Assembly (NCBI RefSeq): GCF_035918235.1
Contig: NZ_CP109485.1
Coordinates: 8,773,001 to 8,837,000, forward strand
Direction of reading: 5' to 3'
From: Streptomyces sp. NBC_01445
Lineage (GTDB): Bacteria > Actinomycetota > Actinomycetes > Streptomycetales > Streptomycetaceae
DNA: 64,000 nucleotides
Position 1 is the stretch's first letter; each line of letters opens with the position of its first letter. Below are positions 34,023 to 43,728 of this stretch, in pieces. The notes under the pieces were generated by a model that had not been told where the DNA came from, made no database searches, and saw only the letters and a program-made list of their open reading frames with translations. The translations under genes were made by a program, and so were the position numbers.

Positions 34023-36362
34023 GTGGAGCGTGACACGGCGGACGAGACCGCCCTCGAACTTCTGGTCCACGGCGTAGGGGGCACCACCCCGGAGGTGATG
34101 CTCAACGACCCGCGCACGGTCCGGGTCTCCGGCGACGACACGGCCGCGGTCTACCGCCGCGCCGACGACGTCGACGCGGAGGAACGCCCCGACGACTACC
34201 GGGGCAAGCCCGTCCCCGAGGCGTACGTCTGGTGCAACCTCACGTCCGGCAACGGCTCGCGCGCCTTATGGCTGCTGCTCCTGCCGTTCATGGTGGTCAA
34301 CCTCGCCCACTGGATGCGCCCCAACGCCCACCGCCGCACGCGGACCGTGCGGGCCTACGGACTCCTGGTGCGCCTAGTCGGCCTCAGCCTCACCGTCCTC
34401 CTGGTCGCCGCCGCCTGCGAGGTGGCGCTCGACCTGGTGGCCTGGCAGTGCGCGGGCACGCACGCGTGCGCCGAGGGGCGCTCCTGGCTCGGCTTCCTGT
34501 CGGTCGACGCGCACGGACACGGCGGCTGGTGGAGCCAGCCCGGCCGCCGCCTCGCCCTCGCCGCCCTCGTCCCGGCCGCCGTCACTGGACTCCTCTGGTA
34601 CCTCTCCCACCGCACCTGGGGCGCGTACGAGTCCCAGCAGCCGCTGCCCCACCAGCCCGACCCGGAGGAGGAGGCCCCGACCAACGCGCTCGGACGGCCG
34701 GGGTTCTGGTACGGCCGCCGTCTTGTCGCCCGGCTGCGCGCCGCGCACACCGCCGCGGGCCTGCTCACGGTGGCGGCCGCCGTCGGCACCTCGGCCGCCC
34801 GCTTCGACCGCGAGAGCGGCGGCCCCGTCCTCCTCGACGTGCTCGGCCGGATCCTCGACGGCGCGCTCGTCGTGGGCACCGCCGTCGTCGTCTGGGTGGT
34901 GTGCCGCAGGGGCCGCAGCGAGAACACGGTCGACCGCACCCTCGACCGGACCCTCGTCCGCCTCCTGCCCGCGGCCGCCCTCGCCCTCCTGGTGCTCACG
35001 TTCCTGTACGCGGGCTGGTCGCGCCCCGAGTGGCGCTCGCACGGGCGCCTGCCCGGAGACGCGACGTTCGGCGGGATCGTCCTCGTCCAGGGCGCCGTGA
35101 TCGTGGCGCTCGCCGTGGTCGCCCACGCCATCCACCGCCGCGCCCGCGACTCCCGTGCGGCCCTGCGCGGCCTCGGCGGACCCGCGACCGCGATGCTCGC
35201 CTGCGCCCTGGGCGGTGTGATGTCCGGGGGAGTGGCCCAGCGTGTCGCCGACTGGCTGGACGGCTCCGGCACGCCGGGGGCCGACGGCACCATCGAAGGA
35301 CCGCCCGTCCTACTGTCCTGGCAGGCCTCCGTGATCCCGCCCCTGCTGATCGTCGTCGCCGTGGTGTGCGCCGTGCTCGCCCAGCGCACCATGCGGCTCA
35401 AGCGCCGCGAGATGGCCACCGTCGCGACCGACTACCCGGGGGAGCCCGAGGACGCCGCCCGCACCAGCCGCATCGCGGGCACGCGCGCGCGTGCCGCCCT
35501 CACCGACGAGGCGCCCATGATCATCGGCGCGGTCTCCACGGTGACCCTCCTCCTCGGCGCGGGAGCCCTCACGGGCGCGTGGGCGACCCACCAGGTCCCG
35601 GGCCGGGCGGCACAGGGCACGTACGACATCGTGGAAGGCGCCGCGCAGACCGCGCAGGCGATGGGCTCCTGGCTCATCGGCCTCGGCTTCATACTCTTCG
35701 TCACCTGGGGAAGGCGCGCCTACCGCGACGCGTCGGCCCGCCGCACGATCGGCATCCTGTGGGACGTCGGCACGTTCTGGCCGCGCGCCGCGCACCCCTT
35801 CGCGCCGCCCTGCTACGCGGAGCGCGCCGTGCCCGACCTGACCTGGCGCATGGCCACCTGGATTCGCACCACGGGCGGCCGCCTCGTCCTTTCGGGGCAC
35901 TCCCAGGGCAGCGTCCTCGCCGCCGCGGCCGCCTGGCAGCTGCATCCCACGGTCCGCCGACGCGTCGCCCTGCTCACCTACGGCTCGCCTCTGGAGCGCC
36001 TCTACGGGCGCTGGTTCCCGGCCCACTTCGGCCCCGCCGCGCTCGGCGCCCTGCACCGCCAGGTCGACTGCTGGCGCAATCTGCACCGCACCACCGACCC
36101 GATCGGCGGCCCCGTCCGGCTGCCCGGCGAGGACGGCCCCCAGGTCGATCACCCGGCGCTGAAGGATCCGCTCGCCTACGGCCGCACCGAGCAACACCCG
36201 CTGCCCGCGCCGATCCTGGGCCACTCCGACTACCAGGCCGACCCCGTCTTCGCCGAGGAACGGGCCCGCCTCCTCGCCAGGCTGCGCCCGGGGGTCCCGG
36301 GGCCACGCCCGGACGGCGAGCCCGCCGCGCCTCAGGGCAGCGCGGGCAGGTCGTCCTCGTAG
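34023..36362 (+). CDS. Multi-pass membrane protein with a split alpha/beta hydrolase (lipase-like) domain
   Basis: The 779-residue protein starts with ALELLVHGVGGTTPEVML (residues 10-27), the HG oxyanion segment of an alpha/beta hydrolase. About 12 membrane segments follow (residues 85-560). The nucleophile elbow GRLVLSGHSQGSVLAAAA, with Ser627, and a C-terminal hydrolase part (LTYGSPLERLYGRWFPAHFG...WRNLHRTTDPIGGPV, and His near LGHSDYQADPVF) complete the domain. Leu82 is encoded by TTA (34266-34268), which makes translation dependent on the bldA tRNA in Streptomyces. GTG 34023 has a GGGGGA box. It overlaps the convergent AAA+ gene by 31 bases. Confidence 0.8.
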   Translation: MERDTADETALELLVHGVGGTTPEVMLNDPRTVRVSGDDTAAVYRRADDVDAEERPDDYRGKPVPEAYVWCNLTSGNGSRALWLLLLPFMVVNLAHWMRPNAHRRTRTVRAYGLLVRLVGLSLTVLLVAAACEVALDLVAWQCAGTHACAEGRSWLGFLSVDAHGHGGWWSQPGRRLALAALVPAAVTGLLWYLSHRTWGAYESQQPLPHQPDPEEEAPTNALGRPGFWYGRRLVARLRAAHTAAGLLTVAAAVGTSAARFDRESGGPVLLDVLGRILDGALVVGTAVVVWVVCRRGRSENTVDRTLDRTLVRLLPAAALALLVLTFLYAGWSRPEWRSHGRLPGDATFGGIVLVQGAVIVALAVVAHAIHRRARDSRAALRGLGGPATAMLACALGGVMSGGVAQRVADWLDGSGTPGADGTIEGPPVLLSWQASVIPPLLIVVAVVCAVLAQRTMRLKRREMATVATDYPGEPEDAARTSRIAGTRARAALTDEAPMIIGAVSTVTLLLGAGALTGAWATHQVPGRAAQGTYDIVEGAAQTAQAMGSWLIGLGFILFVTWGRRAYRDASARRTIGILWDVGTFWPRAAHPFAPPCYAERAVPDLTWRMATWIRTTGGRLVLSGHSQGSVLAAAAAWQLHPTVRRRVALLTYGSPLERLYGRWFPAHFGPAALGALHRQVDCWRNLHRTTDPIGGPVRLPGEDGPQVDHPALKDPLAYGRTEQHPLPAPILGHSDYQADPVFAEERARLLARLRPGVPGPRPDGEPAAPQGSAGRSSS

Positions 36363-38737
36363 AGCAGGGTCAGGTCGTCCGTGCTCGGCTCGGCGAGCTG
36401 GGCGACCCGGCCCGCGTGGCGCTCGACCATCGACTCGAAGGTCTGCCGCGCCGTGCGGCCGTTGCCGAAGGCGGGCCCCTTCGGGAGCGCCGTGAAGTGC
36501 TTCAGAAGGGCTTCGGACGCGCCCTCGCCGAGCCGGTACTCGTGCTCGTCGGCCTGCTGCTCCACGATCCGCAGCAGCTCTTCGGGCAGGTAGTCGGAGA
36601 ACGTGATGGTCCGTGAGAAACGGGACGCCACACCGGGGTTGACGGAGAGGAAGCGCTCCATCTCGGAGGTGTAGCCCGCGACGATCACCACGACGGAGTC
36701 GCGCTGGTCCTCCATCAGCTTCACCAGCGTGTCGATCGCCTCACGCCCGAAGTCGCGGCCGGAGTCCTCGGGGGACAGGGCGTACGCCTCGTCGATGAAC
36801 AGCACGCCGCCGGTGGCCCGTTGAAAGGCCTCTTGCGTGCGGATGGCCGTCGAACCGATGTGCTCGCCGACCAGGTCGACCCGGGACACCTCGACGAGAT
36901 GGCCCTTCTCCAGGACACCGAGCGAGGCGAGGATCTCCCCGTACAGGCGCGCCACGGTGGTCTTGCCGGTGCCGGGGGAGCCCGTGAACACCAAGTGCCG
37001 CCTGACGGAAGCCGCCTTGAGGCCCGCCTGCTGCCGGCGCCGGCCCACCTCGATCATGTCCGTCAGGGCGCGCACCTCGCGCTTGACGCTCTCCAGGCCC
37101 ACCAGGGTGTCGAGTTCACCGAGGACGTCGGTCGACGTACGCGTCGTGGCCGGCGCCTCCGTCTCGGGTGCCGCGGCACGCTGGTCGGGCAGCGCGCTGA
37201 GCAGGCCCACGGTCTGCGTGGCCTTCTGGACGCCGGGCGCCGGAGCGGCCTGACCCGCGGATCGCACCCCGCCGCTCTCGTCGCTGGTGCAGTCCTCGAC
37301 GACGGGACCGTCCTCGGCGAATTCGTAACCGCCGCGCGAACACCGTTCCGTACGGCACTTCTTGAGCGTCGTGCGGCAGCCGTCGATGATGTGGAAGCCG
37401 TAGCCCTCGCTCCCGGTGACGCGGCAGCCGTGGAAGCTGCCCCGGCCCCCGGCCGACACATAGAAGCCGGCCTCGGCGGGGGAGGCGACCGTGCAGCGCT
37501 CGATCGTCGGGTCGGCGCCCTTGGTGACGATCACGCCCGTCTGGACGGCGTCCACAGTGCAGTTGGCGAGGGTGCCGCCACTCCCGTGATCACGGAACCA
37601 GGCACCCGTCGCGGCCTCCCTGATCCGGCAGTCGTCCAGCTGGGCCGTGGCGCCGTCGCTCACCGACACGGCCGTGTTGCGGACTTGGGAGAGATCGCTG
37701 TCGACGACGTCCACGCGGGAGCCGCGGTCCAGCACGAACAGGGCGTCGGGCACGTCGTGCACCCGGCACGCGTCGAGCACGGCGGTCGCGCCGTCGCTCA
37801 CCCACACCGCCGGATAGTCGCCCGTACTGTCGTGGATCTCGCACTGGTTGGCGTCCACGCGCGTGCCCGGGTCCCACACGGACAGACCGTTGCGCCCGAA
37901 CCGGCGCACCGTCGAGCGGGTCAGCGTCAGAACCGACCGGGAGCGCAGGTCGATCGCGTTCTCCGGGACCTCGTGGATACGGCAGTCGGAGAGGGTGAGC
38001 ACCGCGTCCGTGTCGAGCGTGACACCGTCCGCCGTGGTGCGGTGCACATCGCAGTCCGTGAGGTGCGCCGTGGCGCGACCGGTGATCTGCACGCCGGTGC
38101 CCTTGACCTCGTACACCTCGCAGCCGACGGCCTCCAGGCCGCTGTGCTCGCCGGTGACGGACAGTCCGGAACCCGACGCGTGATGCACCCGGCAGCGCTC
38201 CAGGCGGGGGTGCGCGCCGCCGCGTACGGCGACTCCGGCCTGGCCCGCCGAGACGACTTCGCACTCCTCGAAGACACCGCCCCCGCCGTCGAGCACGGCG
38301 ATGCCGATGCCTCCGGGGTTGTCGACGGTGCAGCGCCGCACGGTGGGCCGCGCGCCGCCCCGCACCTCTATGCCGGCCGCCGAGCGCGTGACGATCCGCA
38401 GATCGCAGAGCTCCGGAGCGCCTTCCTCCACCAGGAGTGCCGGGGCCGCCGAGTCCTGCCCCTCGACATGCAGATCGATGACGGTCGCGGACGCGCGCAC
38501 CGTGAGCGGCACCCCGTCGACCGGGGCGATCCGCACGGACCCGGGCGAGCCCTCCGGACCGCGCAGCGTCACCGCGCGCTCCACGACGAGGTTCTCTCTG
38601 TACGTGCCCGACGCCACGGTCAGCACGTCGCCGTCACCCGCGGCCTCCAGAGCCGCAGCGAGCGATCCGTACTCCCCAGTGCGGCGCCGCCACCGCGACG
38701 TGCCGGTGTGCGTCACCTGGACCGTGCCCTGTGCCAT
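36332..38737 (-). CDS. Right-handed beta-helix protein fused to a CbbX/EccA-like AAA+ ATPase
   Basis: An 801-residue fusion. Residues 1-440 form parallel beta-helix repeats of about 22-23 residues (for example GGARPTVRRCTVDNPGG, GGAHPRLERCRVHHASG, DGATAVLDACRVHDVPD), with a pectate-lyase-like N-terminal cap (GEYGSLAAALEAAGDGDVLTVASGTYREN). A Pro/Ala linker leads to the AAA+ domain with Walker A FTGSPGTGKTTVARLYGEIL (near residue 586), Walker B GGVLFIDEAYALSP and arginine-finger region (NPGVASRFSRTITFSDY). CbbX and EccA are the closest ATPase types. ATG 38737 is the start. The substrate or partner is unknown. Confidence 0.85.
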   Translation of the reverse strand: MAQGTVQVTHTGTSRWRRRTGEYGSLAAALEAAGDGDVLTVASGTYRENLVVERAVTLRGPEGSPGSVRIAPVDGVPLTVRASATVIDLHVEGQDSAAPALLVEEGAPELCDLRIVTRSAAGIEVRGGARPTVRRCTVDNPGGIGIAVLDGGGGVFEECEVVSAGQAGVAVRGGAHPRLERCRVHHASGSGLSVTGEHSGLEAVGCEVYEVKGTGVQITGRATAHLTDCDVHRTTADGVTLDTDAVLTLSDCRIHEVPENAIDLRSRSVLTLTRSTVRRFGRNGLSVWDPGTRVDANQCEIHDSTGDYPAVWVSDGATAVLDACRVHDVPDALFVLDRGSRVDVVDSDLSQVRNTAVSVSDGATAQLDDCRIREAATGAWFRDHGSGGTLANCTVDAVQTGVIVTKGADPTIERCTVASPAEAGFYVSAGGRGSFHGCRVTGSEGYGFHIIDGCRTTLKKCRTERCSRGGYEFAEDGPVVEDCTSDESGGVRSAGQAAPAPGVQKATQTVGLLSALPDQRAAAPETEAPATTRTSTDVLGELDTLVGLESVKREVRALTDMIEVGRRRQQAGLKAASVRRHLVFTGSPGTGKTTVARLYGEILASLGVLEKGHLVEVSRVDLVGEHIGSTAIRTQEAFQRATGGVLFIDEAYALSPEDSGRDFGREAIDTLVKLMEDQRDSVVVIVAGYTSEMERFLSVNPGVASRFSRTITFSDYLPEELLRIVEQQADEHEYRLGEGASEALLKHFTALPKGPAFGNGRTARQTFESMVERHAGRVAQLAEPSTDDLTLLYEDDLPALP

Positions 38738-38852
38738 GGCTTTGTCGTGCCCCCACCTCGTCGTACGCGGGTCCTCGCTGCGTTCCCCGCGGCGAAGGTG
38801 GGTCCACCGTAGCGTGCGCGAAGGAGGGGAGTTGACCGGAGCGGAAGGCCGC

Positions 38853-39467
38853 TCAGCTGCCGGTCCCTGTCCTGCCCCAGTCCGGGCCCGCCTTGTCCCA
38901 GGCGCGGTCCCAACGGTCGTACCGGCGGCGCACCATGCGCCACACGACCAGGCGCCGGGCGCCCTCGACGAGCCCCGCCACGGCCGCCGCGGTCCCGAAT
39001 CCGGCCAGCGCGGCGTGTGTTGTCGCCGTCGCGTTGTCCAGCGGGCGGCCGGAGACCTGACCCGTGGCATCGACCCACAGCGTGAACCGGTCGCCCGGCT
39101 GCGGGGCCTTGAGGCTCGACAGGACGCGGCCCGTGTGCTTGACGCCGTCGGGTCCCTTCCAGTCGGCGACGACCCTGCTGTGAGCGTCTCTCGCCGTGGA
39201 CGTCTCGGGGTCGGGGTCCAGCGGCGGCTGGGGCAGCTTCCGTACGACCGTCGCCGGAACTTCCCGGCGGTCCTTGCGCTGCTCCTGCACGGACTGCATC
39301 AGGGCGCCATGCGCCAGGGTCCCCGTCGCGACGCCGATGAGCGGTGCGACAACGACGATCAGCAGTAGCGCCACCAGCGCGACCCACGCCTCGGCGAGGT
39401 CGGTCGCGCGGCGCAGCGGATTGTGCCGCCAGCGCCAGAGTCCGGCGATTGCCCGCACGGCCAGCAC
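38853..39467 (-). CDS. Membrane protein of the Rv1733c-like family
   Basis: A 204-residue protein with two membrane segments: ATDLAEAWVALVALLLIVVVAPLIGVATG near the N-terminus and a C-terminal one (TTHAALAGFGTAAAVAGLVEG) before a basic tail. The extracytoplasmic loop carries ARDAHSRVVADWKGPDGVKHTGRVLSSLKAPQPGDRFTLWVDATGQVSGRPLD, typical of Rv1733c-like proteins. GTG 39467 is chosen because GGAGG lies about 9 bases upstream and LWRWRHNPLRRATDLAEAW is the usual family start. Function is unknown. Confidence 0.8.
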   Translation of the reverse strand: MLAVRAIAGLWRWRHNPLRRATDLAEAWVALVALLLIVVVAPLIGVATGTLAHGALMQSVQEQRKDRREVPATVVRKLPQPPLDPDPETSTARDAHSRVVADWKGPDGVKHTGRVLSSLKAPQPGDRFTLWVDATGQVSGRPLDNATATTHAALAGFGTAAAVAGLVEGARRLVVWRMVRRRYDRWDRAWDKAGPDWGRTGTGS

Positions 39468-39628
39468 CCCCTTCCGCCTCCGTCTTAACCGTGAACGGCA
39501 CGGCTCACGCGCAGTGGGGCGAAGAGAGAGCGAAATCACCCCACTCGACGAAGCTCTCCGCCTGTCCCGTCTTTCCATTGTGCTCCAACGACCGTGTTCC
39601 GGCGCGGGGTTCCCCACGCGGCCACGCG

Positions 39629-40453
39629 TCAGCCCAGGATCGTGATCGCGTCACCGATCCGGACCGTCCCGGTCGTCTCCGGGACCAGGTTCGTCCCGAA
39701 ACACAGCTGGTCACCGAAGCGGCGGTGGCGTGCGAGCGTCCGCAGCGGCTCCTTGCCACGCTCCGAAGTTGACTGGTTCGTGGTGGTCACCACGCAGCGG
39801 CCGCTCTTCTTGGTGATACGGAACGTGACGTCGCCGATCGAGATGCGTGACCAGTCGTCCTCCGCCCAGGGCGCGGTGCCGTCCACCACGACGTTCGGCC
39901 GGAAGCGGTTCATGGGCAGCGGGCCCTCGTCCGCGTGATCACCCTGCGCGATGAGGGAGTTGAGGGCGTCCAAGGAGGACAGGGTGGTGAGCAACAGCGG
40001 ATATCCGTCGGCGAAGCTGACCGTCTCGCCGGGCTTCGCGTACTCGGGGTCGATGGGACGCCGCGTCGCCGGGTCGTCGAGGTGGACGAGCCGCACATCG
40101 GCCTCGAGGTGCGCGCTCCACCAGGAGTGCGCCGCGTCGTCGGCCGGAACGGCCTCGACCTTGTCCCCGAAGATGTTCACCGTGGTCGTCGCGGCGGGCC
40201 GGGGCACCGGCACGGTCAGGGGGGCGCGGCCGGGCGCCGACATGCGCAGACCGACGCCGTCCGGGGTCTCGGCCGAAGTGAGCGCGAGACGCGGCTGCTG
40301 GCGCTGGGTGACGACCTTGCCCGAGGCATCGATGAGCACCCACCGGCGGTCTCCTGCAAGACCCCACGGTTCCACGGCCGCCTCGCGCGGCGCGCGCCCC
40401 CGAACCGACTTCAGTGGGTGTATGTGAATCGAGTGAAGCGAGGCATTCGGCAT
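39629..40453 (-). CDS. MOSC domain protein (YcbX-like)
   Basis: A 274-residue protein with an N-terminal beta-barrel domain (SIHIHPLKSVRGRAPREAAVEPWGLAGDRRWVLID) and a C-terminal MOSC domain (RFRPNVVVDGTAPWAEDDWSRISIGDVTFRITKKSGRCVVTTTNQST) whose conserved Cys is in SGRCVVTT. MOSC proteins bind the molybdenum cofactor; YcbX-type members reduce N-hydroxylated compounds. ATG 40453 fits the family N-terminus. Confidence 0.9.
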   Translation of the reverse strand: MPNASLHSIHIHPLKSVRGRAPREAAVEPWGLAGDRRWVLIDASGKVVTQRQQPRLALTSAETPDGVGLRMSAPGRAPLTVPVPRPAATTTVNIFGDKVEAVPADDAAHSWWSAHLEADVRLVHLDDPATRRPIDPEYAKPGETVSFADGYPLLLTTLSSLDALNSLIAQGDHADEGPLPMNRFRPNVVVDGTAPWAEDDWSRISIGDVTFRITKKSGRCVVTTTNQSTSERGKEPLRTLARHRRFGDQLCFGTNLVPETTGTVRIGDAITILG

Positions 40454-40498
40454 GGGGCCATCCTGCCAGCCGGCACGGACAGCCCCATGGCCGGAAGA

Positions 40499-40939
40499 TC
40501 AATAACCGCGGTACTGCTGACGGTTGTACGGATCCTCGTAGGGCGCGGCAGGGCGGGGCGCCGCGGGGCGCATGGCCTCGTAACCGGTGCCGGGCGCCGG
40601 GCGCTGCTGCTGCTGTTGTTGCGGCTGCTGCATGCCCGCGTAGCCGCGGGGCCCGGAAGCCTGCTGCGGGATGTACGGCGTAGGCGCGTGCTGGAGCGGC
40701 ACCTGCTGCGGGGTCGCGTAACCGTACTGGGGCATGGGAGCGGAGGGCGCGGCCGGCAGCGCGGGAAGCGCGGACGGGAGCGCGGGCAGATGACTGCCGG
40801 TGTCGTACATGGCAGGAACCCGGATCGGGGCGATCTGGGGTGTGCCCCGCTCTGCGACGAGGGAGTCGTAGATCGGAGTGTCCGGGAAGGACGGCGCGGA
40901 GTAGTAACCGCCGCCATAGGTGGAGCGGGGGGAGGTCAT
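40499..40939 (-). CDS. DUF6643-type Pro/Gln/Tyr-rich protein
   Basis: A 146-residue low-complexity protein beginning MTSPRSTYGGGYYSAPSFPDTPIYDSLVAERGTPQIAPIRVPAMYD. It then becomes rich in Pro, Ala and Gln, with a run of six Gln near residue 108. It looks like the Streptomyces DUF6643 group, for which no function is known. The conserved head suggests a short interaction motif and the rest is probably disordered. ATG 40939 has a GGAGGT-like context on the other side only, so the start is inferred from the conserved head. Confidence 0.72.
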   Translation of the reverse strand: MTSPRSTYGGGYYSAPSFPDTPIYDSLVAERGTPQIAPIRVPAMYDTGSHLPALPSALPALPAAPSAPMPQYGYATPQQVPLQHAPTPYIPQQASGPRGYAGMQQPQQQQQQRPAPGTGYEAMRPAAPRPAAPYEDPYNRQQYRGY

Positions 40940-41198
40940 GGCACATAAGTTAAGCCCACGATGTGCTGGTTGGGGAGACCGATAAGAGGGTTGTTTTGCG
41001 TGTCGGCAGTGACTCGAGATCCCCAATGCGAGCGAACTTGGCAAAATCGGTCGTCGTTCAGCGTTCGGATCGTGTAAAGGCGAGTTCTGATGGGTTACCG
41101 GCGGTTGGCCAGTGATCATCGAACGCCTGCCCCTGTGCCGCTTTCGGTCGCGGGGAATAGGTTGACCAGGAAGCCGGAGATCTCTGTTGGGGGCGGAC

Positions 41199-42482
41199 AT
41201 GCCAATGTCTAAAGGTTCGAATGTCGTCGTGGCGGCGCCGGCCGTGCGGATCGAATTGGGGTGGCGTTCAGGTGCGGGGGTGCCCGACGCGGACGCCTCC
41301 GCGCTGTTGCTCGTCTCCGGAAAGGTCCGTTCGGACGCGGACTTCGTCTTCTACAACCAGCCGGCGCACGCCTCGGGGGCGGTACGTCACGAGGGCAAGC
41401 GGAGCGCGGACGGCCAGGTGACCGACACGATCTCGGTCGACCTCGCGCGCGTGGAGCCGGCGATCGAGAACGTGGTGCTCGCCGCGTCGTCGGACGGCGG
41501 CTCGTTCGGGCAGGTCCCCGGGCTGTACATCAGAGTCCTCGATGCGGCGAACGGCGCCGAGATCGCGCGCTACGACAGCGCCGACGCGAGCGTGGAGACC
41601 GCCTTCGTCCTCGGCGAGCTCTACCGGCGCCAGGGCGCCTGGAAGTTCCGCGCCGTCGGCCAGGGATACGGCAGCGGTCTGGCGGGCCTGGCCACCGACT
41701 ACGGGATCACGGTCGACGAACCCCAGACACCCGCGCCGACACCCGCACCCGCGCCGACACCCGCGGTCACGCCCGCCCCCGCACCGCCCGTCGCGGCCCC
41801 TGTCACCGCGCCGCCGCCTCCGACCGCACCCCCGCAGCAGCCCGTCCGCCTCACCAAGGTGACGCTCACCAAGGCGGCGCCGTCCGTCTCCCTCGCCAAG
41901 CAGGGCGGCACGTCGGGCTCGATGCGCGTGAACCTCAACTGGGAGGTGCGCAAGCAGTTCAAGGGGTGGGGCAGCAAGCTGGGCCGCGCCGTCGCGCAGC
42001 ACGCGGACCTCGACCTGGACCTGTGCGCCCTCTACGAACTCACCGACGGCCGCAAGGGCGTCGTCCAGGCCCTGGGCAACGCGTTCGGCGCCCTGAACCG
42101 GCCGCCGTACATCCACCTCGACGGCGACGACCGCACCGGCGCCGTCTCCAGCGGCGAGAACCTGACGATCAACCTCGACCACATGAAGGACCTGCGGCGC
42201 GTCCTCATCTTCGTCACGATCTACGAAGGCGCCCGCAGTTTCGCGGACCTGCACGCGACCGTCACGCTCCAGCCCCAGTTCGGCGCGGCCGTCGACTTCT
42301 CCCTGGACGAGTGCACCGTGCCGTCGACGGTGTGCGCCCTCGCGCTCATCACGAACACGGGCAGCGACCTCACCGTGCGGCGCGAGGCCCGTTACCTCGT
42401 GCCCGAGCGCGGCGTGAGCCCGCAGCGCACTGTCGACTACGCGTACGGGTGGGGCATGAACTGGACGCCGGGCAGAAAGTAG
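41199..42482 (+). CDS. TerD family protein with two TerD-type domains
   Basis: A protein of about 427 residues. The first TerD domain (residues 1-175: [71 protein letters not shown]) is joined by a Pro/Ala linker (about residues 178-215) to a TerA-like second domain (RVNLNWEV...[63 protein letters not shown]). TerD proteins bind calcium and belong to the tellurite/stress (ter) system. ATG 41199 lies behind GGGGGCGG; a TTG at 41187 is possible. The Asp-rich loops that bind calcium are present. Confidence 0.88.
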   Translation: MPMSKGSNVVVAAPAVRIELGWRSGAGVPDADASALLLVSGKVRSDADFVFYNQPAHASGAVRHEGKRSADGQVTDTISVDLARVEPAIENVVLAASSDGGSFGQVPGLYIRVLDAANGAEIARYDSADASVETAFVLGELYRRQGAWKFRAVGQGYGSGLAGLATDYGITVDEPQTPAPTPAPAPTPAVTPAPAPPVAAPVTAPPPPTAPPQQPVRLTKVTLTKAAPSVSLAKQGGTSGSMRVNLNWEVRKQFKGWGSKLGRAVAQHADLDLDLCALYELTDGRKGVVQALGNAFGALNRPPYIHLDGDDRTGAVSSGENLTINLDHMKDLRRVLIFVTIYEGARSFADLHATVTLQPQFGAAVDFSLDECTVPSTVCALALITNTGSDLTVRREARYLVPERGVSPQRTVDYAYGWGMNWTPGRK

Positions 42483-42494
42483 CGCCCCGGTCGG

Positions 42495-43670
42495 CTACTG
42501 CCGCTCCGGCGCGGGGTGCGGCCTGGAATACGTACGTCCCTTCCAGGCCGCACCCCGTCCCCTGTAGTGCTGCACCGCGGAGTCGACCGTCATGAGGAGA
42601 TACAGGAACGCGGTGCCCGGCAGCAGCGGCGCCAGCCACAGCGGCTGCGCGTAGTAGCGCAGCATCGGAACGTACGTCGCGGTCATGAGCAGCCAGGCGA
42701 GCCCGCCGAGCAGCGCGGTGAGCCCATGTCCCGTGGCGAGTCCGGCGACGAGCGTGACCGGCGGCGCCAGGTAGACGAGCGCAAGGCCGGCCACGGTCCC
42801 GGCGAGGAGCAGCGGGTTGTGGCGCAGCTGGGCGTAGGCGCTGCGCGACACCATGCGCCACAGGTCGCCGAGCCGCGGGTACGGGCGGACGCTGTCGACG
42901 CGGTCGGCGAGGCCCAGCCAGATGTGGCCCCCCGCGCCCTTCACCGCCCGCGCGAGCGCGACGTCGTCGATGACGGCGTGCCGGATCGAGTCGGGGATCG
43001 CGGCGCGTTCGGCGGCCCGGGCGCTCAGGAGCACGCAGCCGCCGGCCGCAGCCGCCATGCGCGAGCCCTTCCGCGCGATCCAGCGGAACGGGTACAGCTG
43101 GGCGAAGAAGTACACGAAGGCCGGTACGACGAGCCGCTCCCACACGCTCTCCACACGCAGCCGCGCCATCTGCGAGACGAGGTCGAAGCCGCCCGTGCGG
43201 GCCGCCGCCACCAGTTCCCGCAGGCTGTTCGGCTCGTGCGCGATGTCCGCGTCGGTCAGGAGCAGATATTCGGGCTCACGCGCGCGTGCCAGGCCGATCC
43301 CGTGGCGCACCGCCCACAGCTTGCCGGTCCAGCCCGCCGGCGGTTCGCCCGGTGAGCCGACCGTGAGGGGCAGCCCGCCGTGCCGCACGGCCAGCTCCCT
43401 TGCCAGGGTTCCGGTGCCGTCCGTGCTGCCGTCGTCGATCAGGAAGACCTCGGCCCGCCCCGGATAGTCCTGCGCGAGGAGCGAGGGCAGGCTGTCCGGG
43501 AGCACCGCCGCCTCGTCGCGTGCGGGGACGACGACACACACCGAGGGCCACTCCGCCGGCTCCGTACGCGGGGGCAGACGCAGGTCCGTGCGCCAGAAGA
43601 AGCCCTGCCCGGCCAGCAGCCACACCCACGCGGCCAGCGATGCTGCGGTGATCCACACAACGGCGTCCAT
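42495..43670 (-). CDS. hpnB: Glycosyltransferase family 2, HpnB-like
   Basis: A 391-residue membrane-bound transferase. TM1 (VVWITAASLAAWVWLLAG) is followed by a GT-A domain with VVPARDEAAVLPDSLPSLLAQDYPG, IDDGSTDGTG, LLTDADIAHEP and RHAVIDDVALARAVKGAGG, then three or four C-terminal membrane segments. It matches HpnB, a glycosyltransferase associated with hopanoid clusters. No hopanoid genes are in the window. ATG 43670 is taken; an in-frame ATG at 43712 would overlap the promoter of the divergent racemase gene. Confidence 0.82.
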   Translation of the reverse strand: MDAVVWITAASLAAWVWLLAGQGFFWRTDLRLPPRTEPAEWPSVCVVVPARDEAAVLPDSLPSLLAQDYPGRAEVFLIDDGSTDGTGTLARELAVRHGGLPLTVGSPGEPPAGWTGKLWAVRHGIGLARAREPEYLLLTDADIAHEPNSLRELVAAARTGGFDLVSQMARLRVESVWERLVVPAFVYFFAQLYPFRWIARKGSRMAAAAGGCVLLSARAAERAAIPDSIRHAVIDDVALARAVKGAGGHIWLGLADRVDSVRPYPRLGDLWRMVSRSAYAQLRHNPLLLAGTVAGLALVYLAPPVTLVAGLATGHGLTALLGGLAWLLMTATYVPMLRYYAQPLWLAPLLPGTAFLYLLMTVDSAVQHYRGRGAAWKGRTYSRPHPAPERQ

Positions 43671-43728
43671 CCGCCGCAGTCTGCCCCACCGCCCGCTCGC
43701 TGTGAGGGCCATCGTCTATGGTTTCCGG

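Noticed and set aside
36332..36362. Frameshift or assembly error at the hydrolase/AAA+ overlap
   Set aside because: Both proteins keep normal domain ends, so a short convergent overlap is the simpler explanation.
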